Shown: positions 25,387 to 36,960, counted from the stretch's first letter. The stretch: DNA of 64,000 bases from Rhipicephalus microplus (GCF_043290135.1 NC_134707.1:78262987-78326986); one strand, 5' to 3'. Numbers and translations are program-made. The notes: generated from the letters alone by a model not told the origin.

Positions 25387-25630
25387 TCCATCACGCTGGA
25401 GCAATGGCTACGCATGGTGCTTAGCTGTAGGCCCGAAGGTCTCAGGTTTGATCCCGGCCATGACGGTAGCATTTTGATGGAGGAGAAATAGTATAGGCCC
25501 GCGTATTGTGTGATACCAGTGCAGGTTACCGAAGACCAAGCAGCCGAAATTTCCGGAGCCTTCCACTATGGCATACCCCATATTATCTTGGATTGGTGGC
25601 GTAAAATCTCAGATATCATCATCATCATCA
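25387..25630 (+). mobile_element. Ruka-related SINE, variant subfamily with (ATC)n tail
   Basis: Head: cgctggagcaatggctacgc (A-box region) and caggtttgatcccggccatg (B box). The body shares the gtgataccagtgcaggttac type of segment with the copy at 13203-13440. It ends in the common aatttccggagccttccact block and an (ATC)n tail instead of (TCAA)n. Confidence 0.7.
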
Positions 25631-25639
25631 TGTGCAACA

Positions 25640-26415
25640 CTTCAGCTTCACCTTGTCATATCTGGTTTAGTTTAAAAAGTCCGCAAAGAAATAGAGCCAT
25701 TTAGAAAGGCTGGCTGCAGATAAGGTTAGGGATAGACAATGGTATATAAGCGAAGAAAAAACATGGCCTTCATGAGGTGATGAATTGGCACCGTACTTCG
25801 AACGACAAAGGCAGCCTACGTGAGCAGTTCTTGCTTAGTGGAGTGACGCCACGTTTAACTCGCGCCGTGAACAGGTGCGCAGTGTCGAAGCTACCACGGC
25901 GGAAGGCACGCAACGCTCACTAACGCGTTGCGAAAGGCTGCTTCAAGAGCTGCTGAGGCGTGACAAGGCGACGCCCGGATGCAAGTGGCCGCATTGCTAA
26001 ACGTGACGAAGGTGGGGCAGCCGGGTTTTTTACGCAGTTTGGAATGGAGGTCGGAGTACAACCCTCGACGTGACTTGAAGATCCAAGTGAGGACAAAGGT
26101 GTATATTAGTCGCTTACTATGCAAGAATGACCTTAACGAGCTGCTAACTGCCGCTGTCCAGTGTCACTTGAATAATCACTACATAGCTCGTACCGTGGCA
26201 TGCAGATGGTAAACGAGGTGTTGGAGATAGCATGAGCCAAATTGGAGGGATACAGTCACCAGGTGCCTTATTTATTCGCCAACGACGACTTCAAAACAAA
26301 ACGTTGGCCGCGTATCCACGTACTTTTCTGCAAAGGACGTTGAAAGACGATAGTTTTCTGTCTGGAGGCGATGAATGGATGTATCCGGCTGTGCCCTTTA
26401 GATTGGGCGGCGGCT
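25640..26415. other. Non-coding, nothing recognised
   Basis: Between a SINE and the 3' end of LINE-B. No supported gene. Confidence 0.4.
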
Positions 26416-27184
26416 CCCGCCACCTAGCCATAAATTCAAGTAATATCACTATGTGTTTAAGGATTAACTTTCCCTCGCACCTTGATTGTAGCCACCAATC
26501 AGTCAGCCTCCTCCTGGTTATTTCTACCCTTTTGAAGTTATTTTGCCTTCACTCTCCCTAGACCTCAATGCTTTGAAAACTTCCGCGCCATTATCTTGGA
26601 CTATAGGGTGGAATCATTTACAGAGCATTATCAAATGTTCAGCCGTTTCCTCCTCCTCTCCACACGCACTATACACATACCATGTCTGTGCCTTCGTATT
26701 TGGATCGGTACGTCTTGGTCTGCAATACTCCCGTTCCGGCCTTGAACAGCAAAGAACTACCCCGAGATTATCGTAGACCTTTCTTTTGCAATTTCCCGCT
26801 TGAAAAATGGGTAAGTGTCCAGTGATGATTTCGTATGCATTTCAATCTTCCACATGTCCATCTCTGTTTTCTTCACCTTCTTCTTAACCGATGGCTTCTT
26901 TTGGCTAGATATTCCGCTGTTGTCTAAATACTTGCTTGTCAATTTTCGAGTTCGCTTCCTCCATTTAGTATCAACGTTTTCCATGTAAAAGTAGCTGAAA
27001 ACTTTCCTAGCCCAACGCTCTTCTCCCATTTTTCTCAGTCGCTCCTCAGATTCTATCTTGCTGCAAGCTTCCCTGTACTAAATGATGTCCATCTCATGTC
27101 ACCCTGTACACCCTGATTTGGGGTATTCCCGCGTGCTTCCGAAGCAAGTCTACCTATGCCACGTCGTTTAATTTCAAATCTTGC

Positions 27185-28313
27185 TTAAATCTCTGATTTC
27201 ATGCACAAGACCACATTGCCGAACGTCAAAACCGGGACCATGACACCTTTCAAAATGCCTTTCACACCGTCATACCTATTGTAGTTCCACAGTGCCCTAT
27301 TTTTTGTTACAGCTGCATTCCTGTTACCCTTAGTCATTACGTATCTTTCGTGCTCCCTTAGGTACTCAGCGCCGTCTTTTATCCATGCGCCAAAATATTT
27401 GTATTTATCCACTATTTCTAGCGTGACTTCCTGTATCTTATGCTCACTGCTTTTGTTATCATTAAAAACGATGATTGCCGATTTTTCCCTGCTGAACTTC
27501 AAATTTAACCTATCTCCCTCATTACCACAGATGTCTATCAATGCATGCACATCTTTCTTGTGGTCGGCTATTAATGCTATATATCATCTGTCTACATCAA
27601 CGCTGGTAATGACTGTTCAATGTGTTTTCCTTGCTGAAGCGGCTGAAGCCGAGTTGACTCCCCGGTAATTTGGCTACTAGTCCCTGTAGATACAGCGTAA
27701 ATAACAAAGGTGACAAGGGACATCCCTGTCGAAGCCCGTGTTGTACTTCTACAAGTTCAGATGCCTGTTCTTCCCATTTGATACCTGCCTAGTTACTTTT
27801 ATAGATATTCTTTAGAAGATGAGTTATTCGATCTTCCACATCTAGTGTGTCCAGTATTCCCCACAAGTCTCCTCGAATCAAGCTATCATAAGCTCCCTTG
27901 ATATCTAGAAATGCCAGCCACATGAACCTCTGTTTTTCCCACTATTTCAATACACTGCATCAATGAAAACAGATTGTCCTCCAACCTCCTTCGTTTACGG
28001 ATCCCATTTCGCAATTCTCCCAGTACCCTCTCATTCTCCACCCATGTCTGTGTTCTTTCCTTTACTGTCAGCATCAGCAGTGTGTAAACTATTGATGCCA
28101 CTGTTATAGGACAGTAGTTGTTTATATCGGCTTTGTCCCCTTTCCTTTATCGGCCATGCTCATCCTGCTTATTTTCAACCCATAGGGGGCTTCACCATCC
28201 ATTATTGCTTTGCTCGCTGCCTCTCTTAATGTTTGCTTAGAGTTTTCTCCTAGTTCCTTTATTAGCAAAGTCGAGATGCCATGAGGGCCTGTTGATGTGC
28301 TATTAGGAACCAT
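27185..28313 (-). pseudogene. LINE-B reverse transcriptase
   Basis: Translated in changing frames on the minus strand: STGPHGISTLLIKEL (28270), WLAFLDIKGAYDSLIR with the first catalytic aspartate (about 27925), LRQGCPLSPLLFTLYLQGL (about 27740), and the thumb side GNEGDRLNLKFSREKSAIIV and PVLTFGNVVLCM (27550-27185). The YADD box near 27590 is damaged. It cannot encode a functional enzyme. Confidence 0.8.
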
Positions 28314-28794
28314 TTTCTCTGCCCTTTCCTACCACCGTTGTCCCAGTGGAGCCACTGCGCTAATTGGTGCATCCTTGTCTGGTACGGTGCATGTAGCGCT
28401 TTCCTGTTGTTTATATTTTTCTGTCTTCATTGTTTTTATATACTCCATCGCCTCATCCCTTCTTGTCTGACCCCTTGAACTTTTGTTATAAACCTCTGTT
28501 TCATACTTGTCTTATTTCTCAGAGAATTGAGATGGTTCCATAATTTGCAGCTTCCTTTCTACTATTTTTGTGTACTTCGATCCGCCGTCTAACCAGCCCC
28601 TTTCTTCTAATCCTTTCACTGAGCAGATTGGACGCTTCCCTTCTGCAGATCAAAAAGTAGTCCTATTTTCTTTTGACATAATCTTCTGGTTCCCCCCTCT
28701 GTTAAGCAGACCTGTGTCACTTGGAGGCTTTCTGACCTCTTACTATAGCTCTCTTAACTTCCTCATCCCACCAACTCTTACGTTTGTGTCTCTT

Positions 28795-28976
28795 TTTAGG
28801 AGCGAAGCTCCTTAAGGCGTGGGCTGTGCGTCCCCTGTATGTAGCCACCTCTCGTTCAGTTCTAAATATTACGCTAGCCACCGCCCGATCTAAAGGGTAC
28901 AGCCACATACATCCGTCCATCCATCCATCCATCCATCCATCCATCCATCCATCCATCCATCCATCCATCCATCCAT

Positions 28977-29010
<34 letters not shown>

Positions 29011-29055
29011 GTCCGTCCGTCCGTCATCCGTCCGTCCGTCCGTCCATCCATCCAT

Positions 29056-29091
<36 letters not shown>

Positions 29092-29552
29092 CCATCCGTC
29101 CATCCGTCTGTCCGTCCATCTATCCGTCCATCCGTCCGTCCGTCCATCCATCCGTCCGTCCGTCCGTCCGTTCGTCCATCCATCCATCCATCCATCCATC
29201 CATCCATCCATCCATCCATCCATCCGTCCGTCCGTCCGTTCGTCCGTCCGTCCATCCATCCGTCCATCCGTCCGTCCGTCCGCCCGTCCGTCCGTCCGTC
29301 CGCCCGTCCGTCCGTCCGTCCAAAAGATGCAAGATGTTATAAACTAGACGGCGGTACGTGTAGTTGATTATGAAAGATGCGAGGTGTTATAAAATAGGAA
29401 TGATGCCACATATGGCGCGTGTCATCGTTCGATATAGTGCGGCGACGTACGCTAGGGGGAGCGTTGCAATAAAATTGAGTGGGCAAAATGTACGGAGGAT
29501 TCATGGTTTACCAGGTTTACCTCCAGAGCTTCGCCCACTCATCATCATTCAC
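28795..29552. repeat. Repeat block carrying (CCAT/CCGT)n, inserted in LINE-B
   Basis: Begins aggagcgaagctccttaagg and ends near ccagagcttcgcccactcat, so the ends hold short inverted copies of gaagctc/gagcttc. Its core is the 410-bp CCAT/CCGT array. It lies between two parts of LINE-B (the WWDEEV linker on the left and SDHKLIKLG on the right at 29785), so it is an insertion. The exact ends and family are unresolved. Confidence 0.55.
28911..29322 (+). repeat. (CCAT)n/(CCGT)n microsatellite
   Basis: About 100 tetranucleotide units switching between CCAT and CCGT in blocks, with one frame slip near 29022. All frames stay open by composition only; the resulting HPSIHPSI- or [12 protein letters not shown] translations are not genes. 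Confidence 0.97.
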
Positions 29553-29801
29553 TTCGTGGATATGGCAGCATTTTTTCCGGTTGATTTGACTCGTATCTTA
29601 GCAAGCTATAACTCAAACAATCGTGTTACATTTGTGTACGTCCAATCTGTTTTAGTATCCTCGGTGATTATTTTCTTAATCTCTTTATTTTCTTTTTCTC
29701 TTTGCCTTTCTGAATAAATATTACCACGTGGTTGCTCATAATGCCTCCTTTCCCTTTTCATTTCTTTTCCAACACCCAGCTTGATAAGTTTGTGATCACT
29801 A

Positions 29802-30044
29802 ATGGAAGACAGTGCTGATTGCGGTCATTGCGGCAGCGCTGAAACTATAGAGCACGTTCTCTGTCACTGCCCTCGTTACAGCGTGCAAAGACGGCAACTA
29901 GCTGCTACGTTAGCTCGCCTTGAAGACAGACCTTTGTCTGAACAATCAGTGCTGGAAAGACGACATGATTTGTGTGCTCACAGAAAATCAGTGAAGGCCT
30001 TACTGAACTTTTTGCGTGGCAGCGGCCTATTGTATAGACTGTAG
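29802..30044 (+). pseudogene. LINE ORF2 C-terminal zinc-finger-like end
   Basis: An 80-codon open end with a Cys-x2-Cys-x8-His-x4-Cys arrangement (CGHCGSAETIEHVLCHC), ending at a natural stop. Only the last part of ORF2 is present because the LINE copy is 5'-truncated. The first codon falls at the duplication junction and is not a real start. Confidence 0.8.
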
Positions 30045-30219
30045 CACCCCAGTCCCCCCCCCCCCCTCCTTTTTTTTCTCGCGCGCGTCTATTTCCCTCT
30101 TCGCTTTCTTTCCAATCTTTCTTCCCCATTCCCCCTTCCCCTAGTGCAGGGTAGCAAACCGGATGCTCCATTTTCTGGTTAACCTCCCTGCCTTTCCCTC
30201 ATTTTATTCTCTCTCTTTC
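29803..30219 (+). mobile_element. 3' fragment of an RNase H-type LINE, with 13-bp TSD
   Basis: Flanked by ttgtgatcactaa at 29790-29802 and 30220-30232. The insert encodes the very end of a LINE ORF2 (CGHCGSAETIEHVLCHCPRY, then RLEDRPLSEQSVLERR and KALLNFLRGSGL). It continues into a C- and T-rich 3' UTR with tagtgcagggtagcaaaccg. The same C-terminal motif and UTR text occur in LINE-I at 48999-48550, so both belong to one family. It inserted, 5'-truncated, into LINE-B between its endonuclease and linker. Confidence 0.92.
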
Positions 30220-30239
30220 TTGTGATCACTAACTAAGCT

Positions 30240-30800
30240 TCTGGATCCATATTCATCTATGTTCATCACCCTTAGCGGATCCTACATCTCATGTGACATC
30301 ATTGTGTAATCTATCGTCGACTTCTGCCTTCCCACCTTCCATGTTAACTGGCCTTCGCATTTCTCGATGCTGTTGCAAATGATTAAATCATGCCTTTCAC
30401 ACATATCCATTAGCAATCTGCCTGTTGGTTCAGTATATCCAACCATATCTTCTATGTGCGCATTCATATATCCTAATATAATTACCTCGCAATCTTCTCC
30501 AAAATCGTCAAAGTCATTTTCCTTGCACTGCATCATCTTGATTTCACTCTCAGGCTTTTACCCAGTCCACAAGTATACAACATCCAGAAGTGTCATCTGC
30601 CTTGCCATTTTCCCTTTTAGCCATAAATGTTCCCTGCACTCCTGCTTGACCCTTTGCCAGTATGTACTTTTATGAATGAATGCCCCAATAACACCCTCTT
30701 TTCTGCTGCCTTCTGTTCTATTACAATGTTCGCATGCGTAGTCCGGATTGTTAGGTGGTTGTTTCATGTCTCCAAGATGTGTTTTCTTCAAACCCATATA
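30240..30800 (-). pseudogene. LINE-B AP endonuclease remnant
   Basis: Minus-strand pieces in more than one frame: SRKEGVIGAFIHKS and REHLWLKGKMARQM (30720-30600), then VIILGYMNAHIEDMVGYTEP (GDMN altered to GYMN, about 30490) and CEGQLTWKVGRQKSTIDYTM (30340). The order matches APE-type LINE endonucleases. The altered GDMN box and the stops make it inactive. Confidence 0.8.
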
Positions 30801-30991
30801 CCATCAACTTCTCCTCCGTTGACTGTTTTTCTATCTCTCCCCACTTCAGCCTGTTCCTTCCGCCCGGCATTTTAAAATATCGTATGTCTGAATTGGCTCG
30901 GCCCTCGTGGCTACGTCTATTTCTGTCCCGGACTCTACATGTCTTAGATATTGCCACTTTGGAATCGTATTTGGCTATACCATCTGTCAAA

Positions 30992-31012
30992 AAGCCCCCC
31001 CCCCCCCCCCCC
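30992..31012 (+). repeat. Poly-C tract
   Basis: A run of about 20 C in the ORF1/ORF2 junction of LINE-B. A similar run occurs at 30054-30067. Confidence 0.9.
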
Positions 31013-32735
31013 TGGTTGTTTTCCTCGTTGCTAGCTATCTTGGAGCGCGAAGGTCCGCGTGCCCGCCGAAAAAGCTACTGCGCGTCCTGCAAGTCGCCAA
31101 CCTACCTCATCATGACCTAGCCTCCCATCTAAGTGAATCCTGTCTCTGAAAACCATCTGACCTAGGCACCTGTCTGTTTATTTCCACTAGTTCAAAGCCT
31201 TTCTCTCGACTCATATGCCATGTCTCTTTCTTTGCGTTGACAACCGCTCTTTACAGGTTGCCGTCACGCTCTGGTGCCTCCGGTATCGTGCATAATACTA
31301 CCTGTACCTGAGGGGAAATGGCGCGCATGTCATTGACCCATTTCGCCAGTGTGGTCACTAGTCCTGCCTAATCTTCATTTAAGACATCGTTTAAATCACC
31401 CGCAATGGACCATATGCGAAATTGCTTCGTGCTCTGGCAACACTGTGAATTTTGACCCCGCCGCCATTTTAATGTGGGCGAGCGGTCGACGGCAACGCGT
31501 TCGCTAGTACGGCCTTACGACTCCTGAACATTTGCTTCATTGGGCTGAGCTATTCCGATGGCCACAGCAAGACGTTTCCTAGTGCTCGAACATGTGATGT
31601 GGACAAACTGTTCAGGAATCTTGCCACATCTTGCCACTTGTATGTCATTGCATCTTTCGGAAAGCGGTGGAAGGATACCTACAAGATATAAGCAAACAAA
31701 CATTCAGTGCGACGACATGAGCTAGGTTTCTCTTAGCTGTTTAAACGATTGTTGTTTACAAACACAGGCACTATCACAAATTCATATCACAGGAAAATAG
31801 AGGTCACACTTATATGTGCACTGCAGGACTAATGATGCACATGTAATGTGACCCCCTCCCCCCTCCGTTTTTTCTGTGCACACTCCCGTTTCTTACCAGC
31901 CTTTCCTAGATATGGCCCTTCACAGCAAGCCTTAAGAGGCATTAGTCACTTGTGGACACTCGGGGGAACTTAAATCAGTTATTTTTTTATCTAAGTAGCT
32001 TTAAATGTTTCTGGGAGCTGCGAGTGTAAGGCAGCCAAAACGCTGAATCCCATACAACTAAGTTATGGCTGTCTCCACAGCTGTATGTTTTATAATGCAA
32101 CATGAAACATTTTTCATGAGTGGCAACACAAAAAAACAGCTGCAACGCAACTGAACCAAAGAGACTAAAATGCAGAGAATGAATCCCGTCTTACGAATAA
32201 ATAGGACTGCCGTGCTCTGAACTCATGCAGAACGTTATTCAGTCAGCCCTGGCGATACTCATAGTGCCAGTTTTCGAAACCTACGGCAGTGCGCCCCGGT
32301 ATCTTTTCGATTTTATTTCGTTGGCAAACGAAAATTAGTGAGAGAGGTCCAATGAAAAATTTGCGTCCGCACACATTGGGGGAATTGAAATTAAGTGCCT
32401 GAGCAGATACTTTTTTGTTCCAAAGTGGGCATAGCCCTTATCTTCCGAACGACTGTTTTATTGCTGCGTGGTGACCGTACTTACGGACACAACGGAGCTT
32501 GAACGCGGACAAGCAACCGAGCTGCCTTTCTAGGATGCGTGTACGGCATGTTACTCGGAGTAGCGGAAGCTCTGCATGTCTAAGTGCACAATCACCTTCA
32601 AAAATAACATTTCTACGTCGTCTACCTAAAGATGTAATCTCGTCACAAAAAAGCCTGTCCTAACAGTTCGGTTCTGTCACACTAGTTACCCCACCAACAG
32701 TGGCGGAATCTATTCAAATGCAGGAAATCATCGGC

Positions 32736-32863
32736 GCTCTTCGATTTACCATCTCAGACTCACCGCGTATAGTCCAAGGATAGTCCGAGGCTTCCCTGAA
32801 GTCATAAGAAAATTTGAATGCCACACAGCTTCTCAGCGAGTTCGAGACGGTAAATCGAAGAGC
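32736..32863. repeat. Inverted repeat, 15-bp perfect arms
   Basis: gctcttcgatttacc (32736-32750) and ggtaaatcgaagagc (32849-32863), with partial pairing continuing inward (atctcagactc against gagttcgagac). Confidence 0.85.
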
Positions 32864-33299
32864 ACCACTGTCGTGTAGAGGCCCGACGTAGTGAAAACAC
32901 CTAGCCGCAAAGCTGACAAACCTATAAAAACACGGCCTGGCCGCGTAACACAGAAGAATGGTTAGTCCTGCATTGCTCTCGTGCAGCCCGCGCACCGCGG
33001 AGATACATGCATCCTAGAGTGTGCCCATAAAGCTTGTGCACGCCATACCCCGTTTTGCGTTTAAATGATCGCTGCAAAATTGTAATTCATGCCACATACC
33101 TTGCTCCCATCGCTGTCTGTGACTCCGCACTGCTTGCACAGCAGCACACAGCAGTGTACTGGCATTTTGCCAGCAAAAAAAAAAAAATCTGACTGCGACA
33201 GTCGAAGCGTTGAAACGGGTACGTTCGCATGTGGGTCGTTCGCGCGTAGTGGTCAAGCCTCGCCAGCATCAAAATGCTGGATATGGTACCTGCTTCGTT

Positions 33300-33312
33300 C
33301 ACTAGATGGCGC
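33300..33312 (+). promoter_or_regulatory. CTCF-like motif
   Basis: cactagatggcgc agrees with the core CTCF consensus known from insects and vertebrates (CAsTAGrkGGCGC type). It lies 13 bp inside the right end of the putative insertion. Only sequence agreement supports it. Confidence 0.3.
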
Positions 33313-33314
33313 TG

Positions 33315-33945
33315 TTAATTTCGCATATTGCCTATTATCAAGAAGTTTCGTCCATCAGCTTTAGTTGCGAGTTTTGCGCTCGCTTGCATCATGACTGCTT
33401 CCAGCTTGCGTCCTGGGAAGGTCCTTACTGCAACCGTCTTGTCCCCTCTTACACTCTCTTTGATTGCTTCGATGCATCGATTTAAATTCGAGTCCCCAGC
33501 GACTATCAAATGCTGTGACTTTTCAGCTGGAGCGTCCTGCACCTCGGGGTTACTTGCACCTGTGACGCCGGTAGCGTTGTCCCCTCCCGCCCACACCGCT
33601 ACCTCGCTCGAAGCTGGGTCTTGCGACCATTGAACTGGCTGAACCTATTTGCTCTTTATTGTCCCCCGTTCTGGTAGCCGGGGTCCTACCATGCTATCGA
33701 TCCGCCGCTCCCATGTTCACCTTCGCTAGTGCCTCCTCGGCTGACTTAAGCCTTTCTCCCGTAGCCCTCGTTTTTTTCTTGCTCTGTCACCAACGCAGTC
33801 TGCAGCTGGGCGATTCTCATTAGCAGTTTACTCTGTGCAACCATCATTATCCCCATTTTTCCCTCGACCTCACATTGCCTACACTTCGCGTCAGCCTCCT
33901 CTGCATACGCGTCCGCACTAGCATTCATTTTCAAACCCACCCCGC
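33315..33945 (-). pseudogene. LINE-B ORF1 N-terminal part, esterase-like
   Basis: 33940-33746 encodes a charged coiled-coil-like piece (EADAKCRQCEVEGKMGIMMV). After a frame change, 33596-33326 encodes an SGNH/GDSL-esterase-like start (HLIVAGDSNLNRCIEAIKES) with the GDSN block that holds the nucleophile serine in that fold. The domain continues at 31400-31130 beyond the insertion (GDLNDVLNED, VVLCTIPEAP). ORF1 esterases occur in several LINE clades. It is inactive here. Confidence 0.7.
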
Positions 33946-34127
33946 ATCCTGAACAATTTACAGTTTTTTAAATTAAGTCCTTTTGACAACAATTGCCCCA
34001 TGAATTGTCTCACTCGATAATTACAGAACCCAGCACACGACGAACCCTGCCCTAAGCAAAAGGTCCAAGTTCTGCTGCAAAAATTTGCATGTTCAGTGTA
34101 CATTAACCTCCACCACAGGGGAGCAGG

Positions 34128-34328
<201 letters not shown>

Positions 34329-34639
34329 GTAAATACCTGGTCACTGACCTCCCAAAAAGCAGTACAATGTGTATTAACTGCTCTAAAGGTTTGCATTGCT
34401 GTCTTAATAATTATAAAAGCATGCTCGAAGCATGCAAAACACTTATCTGCGCAATCGATCGGGAGTGCTCAAAAACACGTCCATCCACCCTGTCGGACGA
34501 CGCAACGTGAGATATGGTGCCATCTGACGGTCATGTGAAGAAACGATTTTCTTTAATGCAGAGCCAGAGGTAGGCGGGAGCAACCAGTCATTTTGAAGTT
34601 AAAGCCGCTATATTTTTCAAAGAAGCGAAGCAAACGCCG

Positions 34640-34916
34640 GCTTTTTTCATAGCTCTTTTATTTCGGATTGTTTGCTGTTCTTAGCTTGGTTCTTGAACAT
34701 GTACTACCTGCATTATTACTACTGCAACGGTTTTTGTTGCCGTAGTTGATATATGCCATATTTCTGTATTATTCTGCAAATTATTGAAGTTTCGTTCTTG
34801 TATATATTAATCAACCGTTGTTTCTCATTTTCGACATGTAACATGCCCCTCCCCTCTTTTATGTGAAAACGCGGAGGGTAAAATAAATAAATGAATAAAT
34901 AAATAAATAAATAAAT
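34640..34916 (+). mobile_element. Probable LINE 3' UTR remnant with (AAAT)n tail
   Basis: T-rich UTR-like sequence ends in gcggagggtaaaataaataa and an AAAT/AAATG simple tail (34878-34916), the type of tail left by CR1-like LINEs. No coding part precedes it. Confidence 0.4.
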
Positions 34917-35150
34917 GTCGCATTGTCAGTGCAGTGTAAAAAGCACTTCGGTCTTAAAAATGACGTATATATGCGTTTTCCGAATAGAAAGACACAATGC
35001 CTAACAGATGGGTATTCATGTTTCGCTTCAAAGATGCCTAATATTTGATTTTGGATTGAGTGTTCACAAGTAGGAACGCAGACACCAGATCAAGAGGAAC
35101 ACGGGCTGAAACTCCCACCGGGCGGGTGCATTGTGGGACAGACAGACAGA

Positions 35151-35391
35151 TTGATTGATTGATTTTTGGGGTTTAACGTCCCAAAACCACTATTTGATTA
35201 TGAGAGACGCCGTAGTGAAGGGGTCCGGAAGTTTTGCCCACCTGGGGTTCTTTAACGTGCACGCAAATCTGAGTACACGGGCCGCCAACATTTCCACCTC
35301 CATCGGAAATGCAGCCGCCCCAGCCGGGATTTGATTCCACGACCTGCGGGTCAGCAGCCGAGTACCTTAGCCACTAGACCACCGCGGCGGG
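35151..35391 (-). mobile_element. Ruka-type SINE, full-length
   Basis: Complete on the minus strand. The tail is attgattgattgattt and the body blocks are gagagacgccgtagtgaagg and acgtgcacgcaaatctgagt. The head has a B box (complement of gggatttgattccacg) and an A box (complement of gccactagacc). A clean target duplication was not found. Confidence 0.9.
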
Positions 35392-35479
35392 ACACTCAAT
35401 CATGGAGGAGCGGTAAGCTGTCCCCAGGCCAAAGTAATCGACATCTAAAAAGATACCAAGCGACGAGATGATTCAAACA

Positions 35480-36130
35480 GGGAAGTTTATTACTAGTGCG
35501 TGTGTGTTTAGAAAGACTGGTTAACGATTTACTAGAGTATAGGGCACTCTACTATGAGAGAGAATAAAGCCGTACTATGAGCTTGATAACAGAGGGGGTG
35601 TTTCGAAAAGTGTTCAACTATTTTGAGTACCAGCTATCTTACTATTGGAGAGCAGAAAGCCGTCCCGAGGGGGTCATAGCTCAAGATCAGGAGTGTGTTT
35701 AGAAATAGTGGGTAACAATTGACAGCACTATGTACTCTACCATGGGATAGCATAAAGCCGTCCCATTGGTCTCACATTAGATGAGGCCCTGTTGACAAAA
35801 ATTGAATGTGTAGAAAAAACTATTCGATTGTGGTACGGAACAAATTATAGGAAACGGCGTTCTAACATTAAGGACAGCAAAAACACACACAAACGACTGA
35901 ACAGAAAGCACATCGAGTATGTTCAGAAAAATGTTTTAACATTATAGAGTACTTGGTACTCTGCTATGGGGGAGCAGAAAGCCGTCCCGTGGGCCTGAAC
36001 ACTCCATACAACATTAATCGCCCAAGTGTGCTTAGAGAAAGTTGTAAACAATTCAGAGCACTTAGTCCTTTACTATTGGAGAGCCTATGACCGCCCGTGG
36101 GCCTCATACTTGATGAGGTCTACATAGTTA
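35480..36130 (+). repeat. Degenerate minisatellite, ~90-115-bp unit
   Basis: The text gagagcagaaagccgtcccg recurs with changes at about 35568, 35658, 35755, 35979 and 36088. Each is preceded by a variant of tgtgtttagaaa and gtactctactatggg, and followed by a variant of gggcctcatacttgatgagg. The gap of about 224 bp between the third and fourth copies equals two units, one of which is decayed. Confidence 0.75.
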
Positions 36131-36134
36131 TTTA

Positions 36135-36960
36135 GAAAAACAGTTCATTCACACTATGTACAGAAAACAAAGGTGTCATAGCAGTCCAGTAATAGGGCAC
36201 ATACATCTCGGCGCATCTATGTACCACGACAAACATGAATACGTTGCATTGAAGACACCATTGTTCTAATATACATGATACTGTTGGGATACATGTACAC
36301 AAGAAATCAATGAAACATCATGATACAATGGTATAACAATGCAACAGATGCAATGAAACAATTGGTTGCAAACGAAATCATGAATAACTACTCAATGGGC
36401 GCTGCTTAGCACCACGTTGGTTGAAAAATAAGCTTTAGCCTTTCGTGTGAAAAAGCACGACTAATGCCACAGAAACTCGTGCTCCCCTATGAAGAAAAGC
36501 TTCTCAGAGAGGGACGGGAGGATCTCTCGTCACATTCAGCCCGGTATCATTCACAGAGCATACTGGTGGCAGTTCGCAGCCATGGCCTCGCATCAGTTTC
36601 GCCAAACGCCGAACAGCCCCGCAAACTAATAAAGAAGCCGAGAAACACCCGCACGGGAATCGGTTGTTGGACAAAAATGTTCGCACACGTTTTCCCCGAA
36701 AACCAGCATAGACCACACGCCAAAAAGGCAGGAGACCACACATTCAGTCGTCGCATGTCGATTAGTGTCGACCGTGATGCAATTGGGGCAAGTGGAAATG
36801 CGAACCACCTGTCATTGCTGCAGCCGATCTCGAGTGGGGAGCAAGCCCAGCCCAACCGCTAGATAAAGTCGTGGAGATGTTCTGGCAACATTGCTGCAGG
36901 TATTGGTTTTTAGCATCTGTCACCCCACTGGTTTCTTCTCGCAACTACAGTAAAACACGG
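36135..36960. other. Flank of LINE-A, possible ORF1 remnant
   Basis: Open frames of about 130 codons exist at 36464-36862 (plus), with overlapping minus frames of similar length. No motif was recognised. By position it could be the end of LINE-A ORF1, which is unproven. Confidence 0.3.

Larger units (their letters stand above)
31415..33325. mobile_element. Putative TA-flanked insertion in LINE-B ORF1
   Basis: LINE-B ORF1 stops at 33326 (RNFLIIGN) and resumes at about 31400 (GDLNDVLNED, then VTTLAKWVNDMRAISPQVQV), so the interval is an insertion. Its ends are tgcgaaatt (31415) and the inverted aatttcgca (33325), each bounded by TA (31413-31414; 33326-33327). This is compatible with a TIR DNA element that duplicated TA. 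No transposase frame was found. A 15-bp inverted repeat lies inside (32736-32863). The short terminal repeats make the assignment tentative; a processed or deletion-related origin is possible. Confidence 0.45.
26420..33945 (-). mobile_element. LINE-B: old APE-type LINE with esterase-type ORF1
   Basis: Reading from right to left, the order is an ORF1 remnant (33940-33320, resuming at 31400-31130), the endonuclease (30800-30240), a linker, the RT (28330-27185) and a C-terminal CCHC-like end (YSACGEEETAEHLI, about 26640). Stops and frameshifts are frequent, so it is long dead. Three later insertions split it: 31415-33325, 29803-30219, and a (CCAT)n-bearing repeat at about 28795-29550. It is clearly related to the plus-strand LINE-A at 36.97-39.57 kb (shared CGNEG, KYKYFG/EYKYPR, VPVLTFGN/VPGLTFGN blocks). 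The clade is not assigned. Confidence 0.8.

Noticed and set aside
28717..29347. 187- and 180-codon frames rich in HPSI or DGWM
   Set aside because: Translation of the CCAT/CCGT array; no coding signature.
36464..36862. Host protein-coding gene of 132 codons
   Set aside because: Overlapping minus frames of similar length and immediate proximity to LINE-A; no splice sites or domain.
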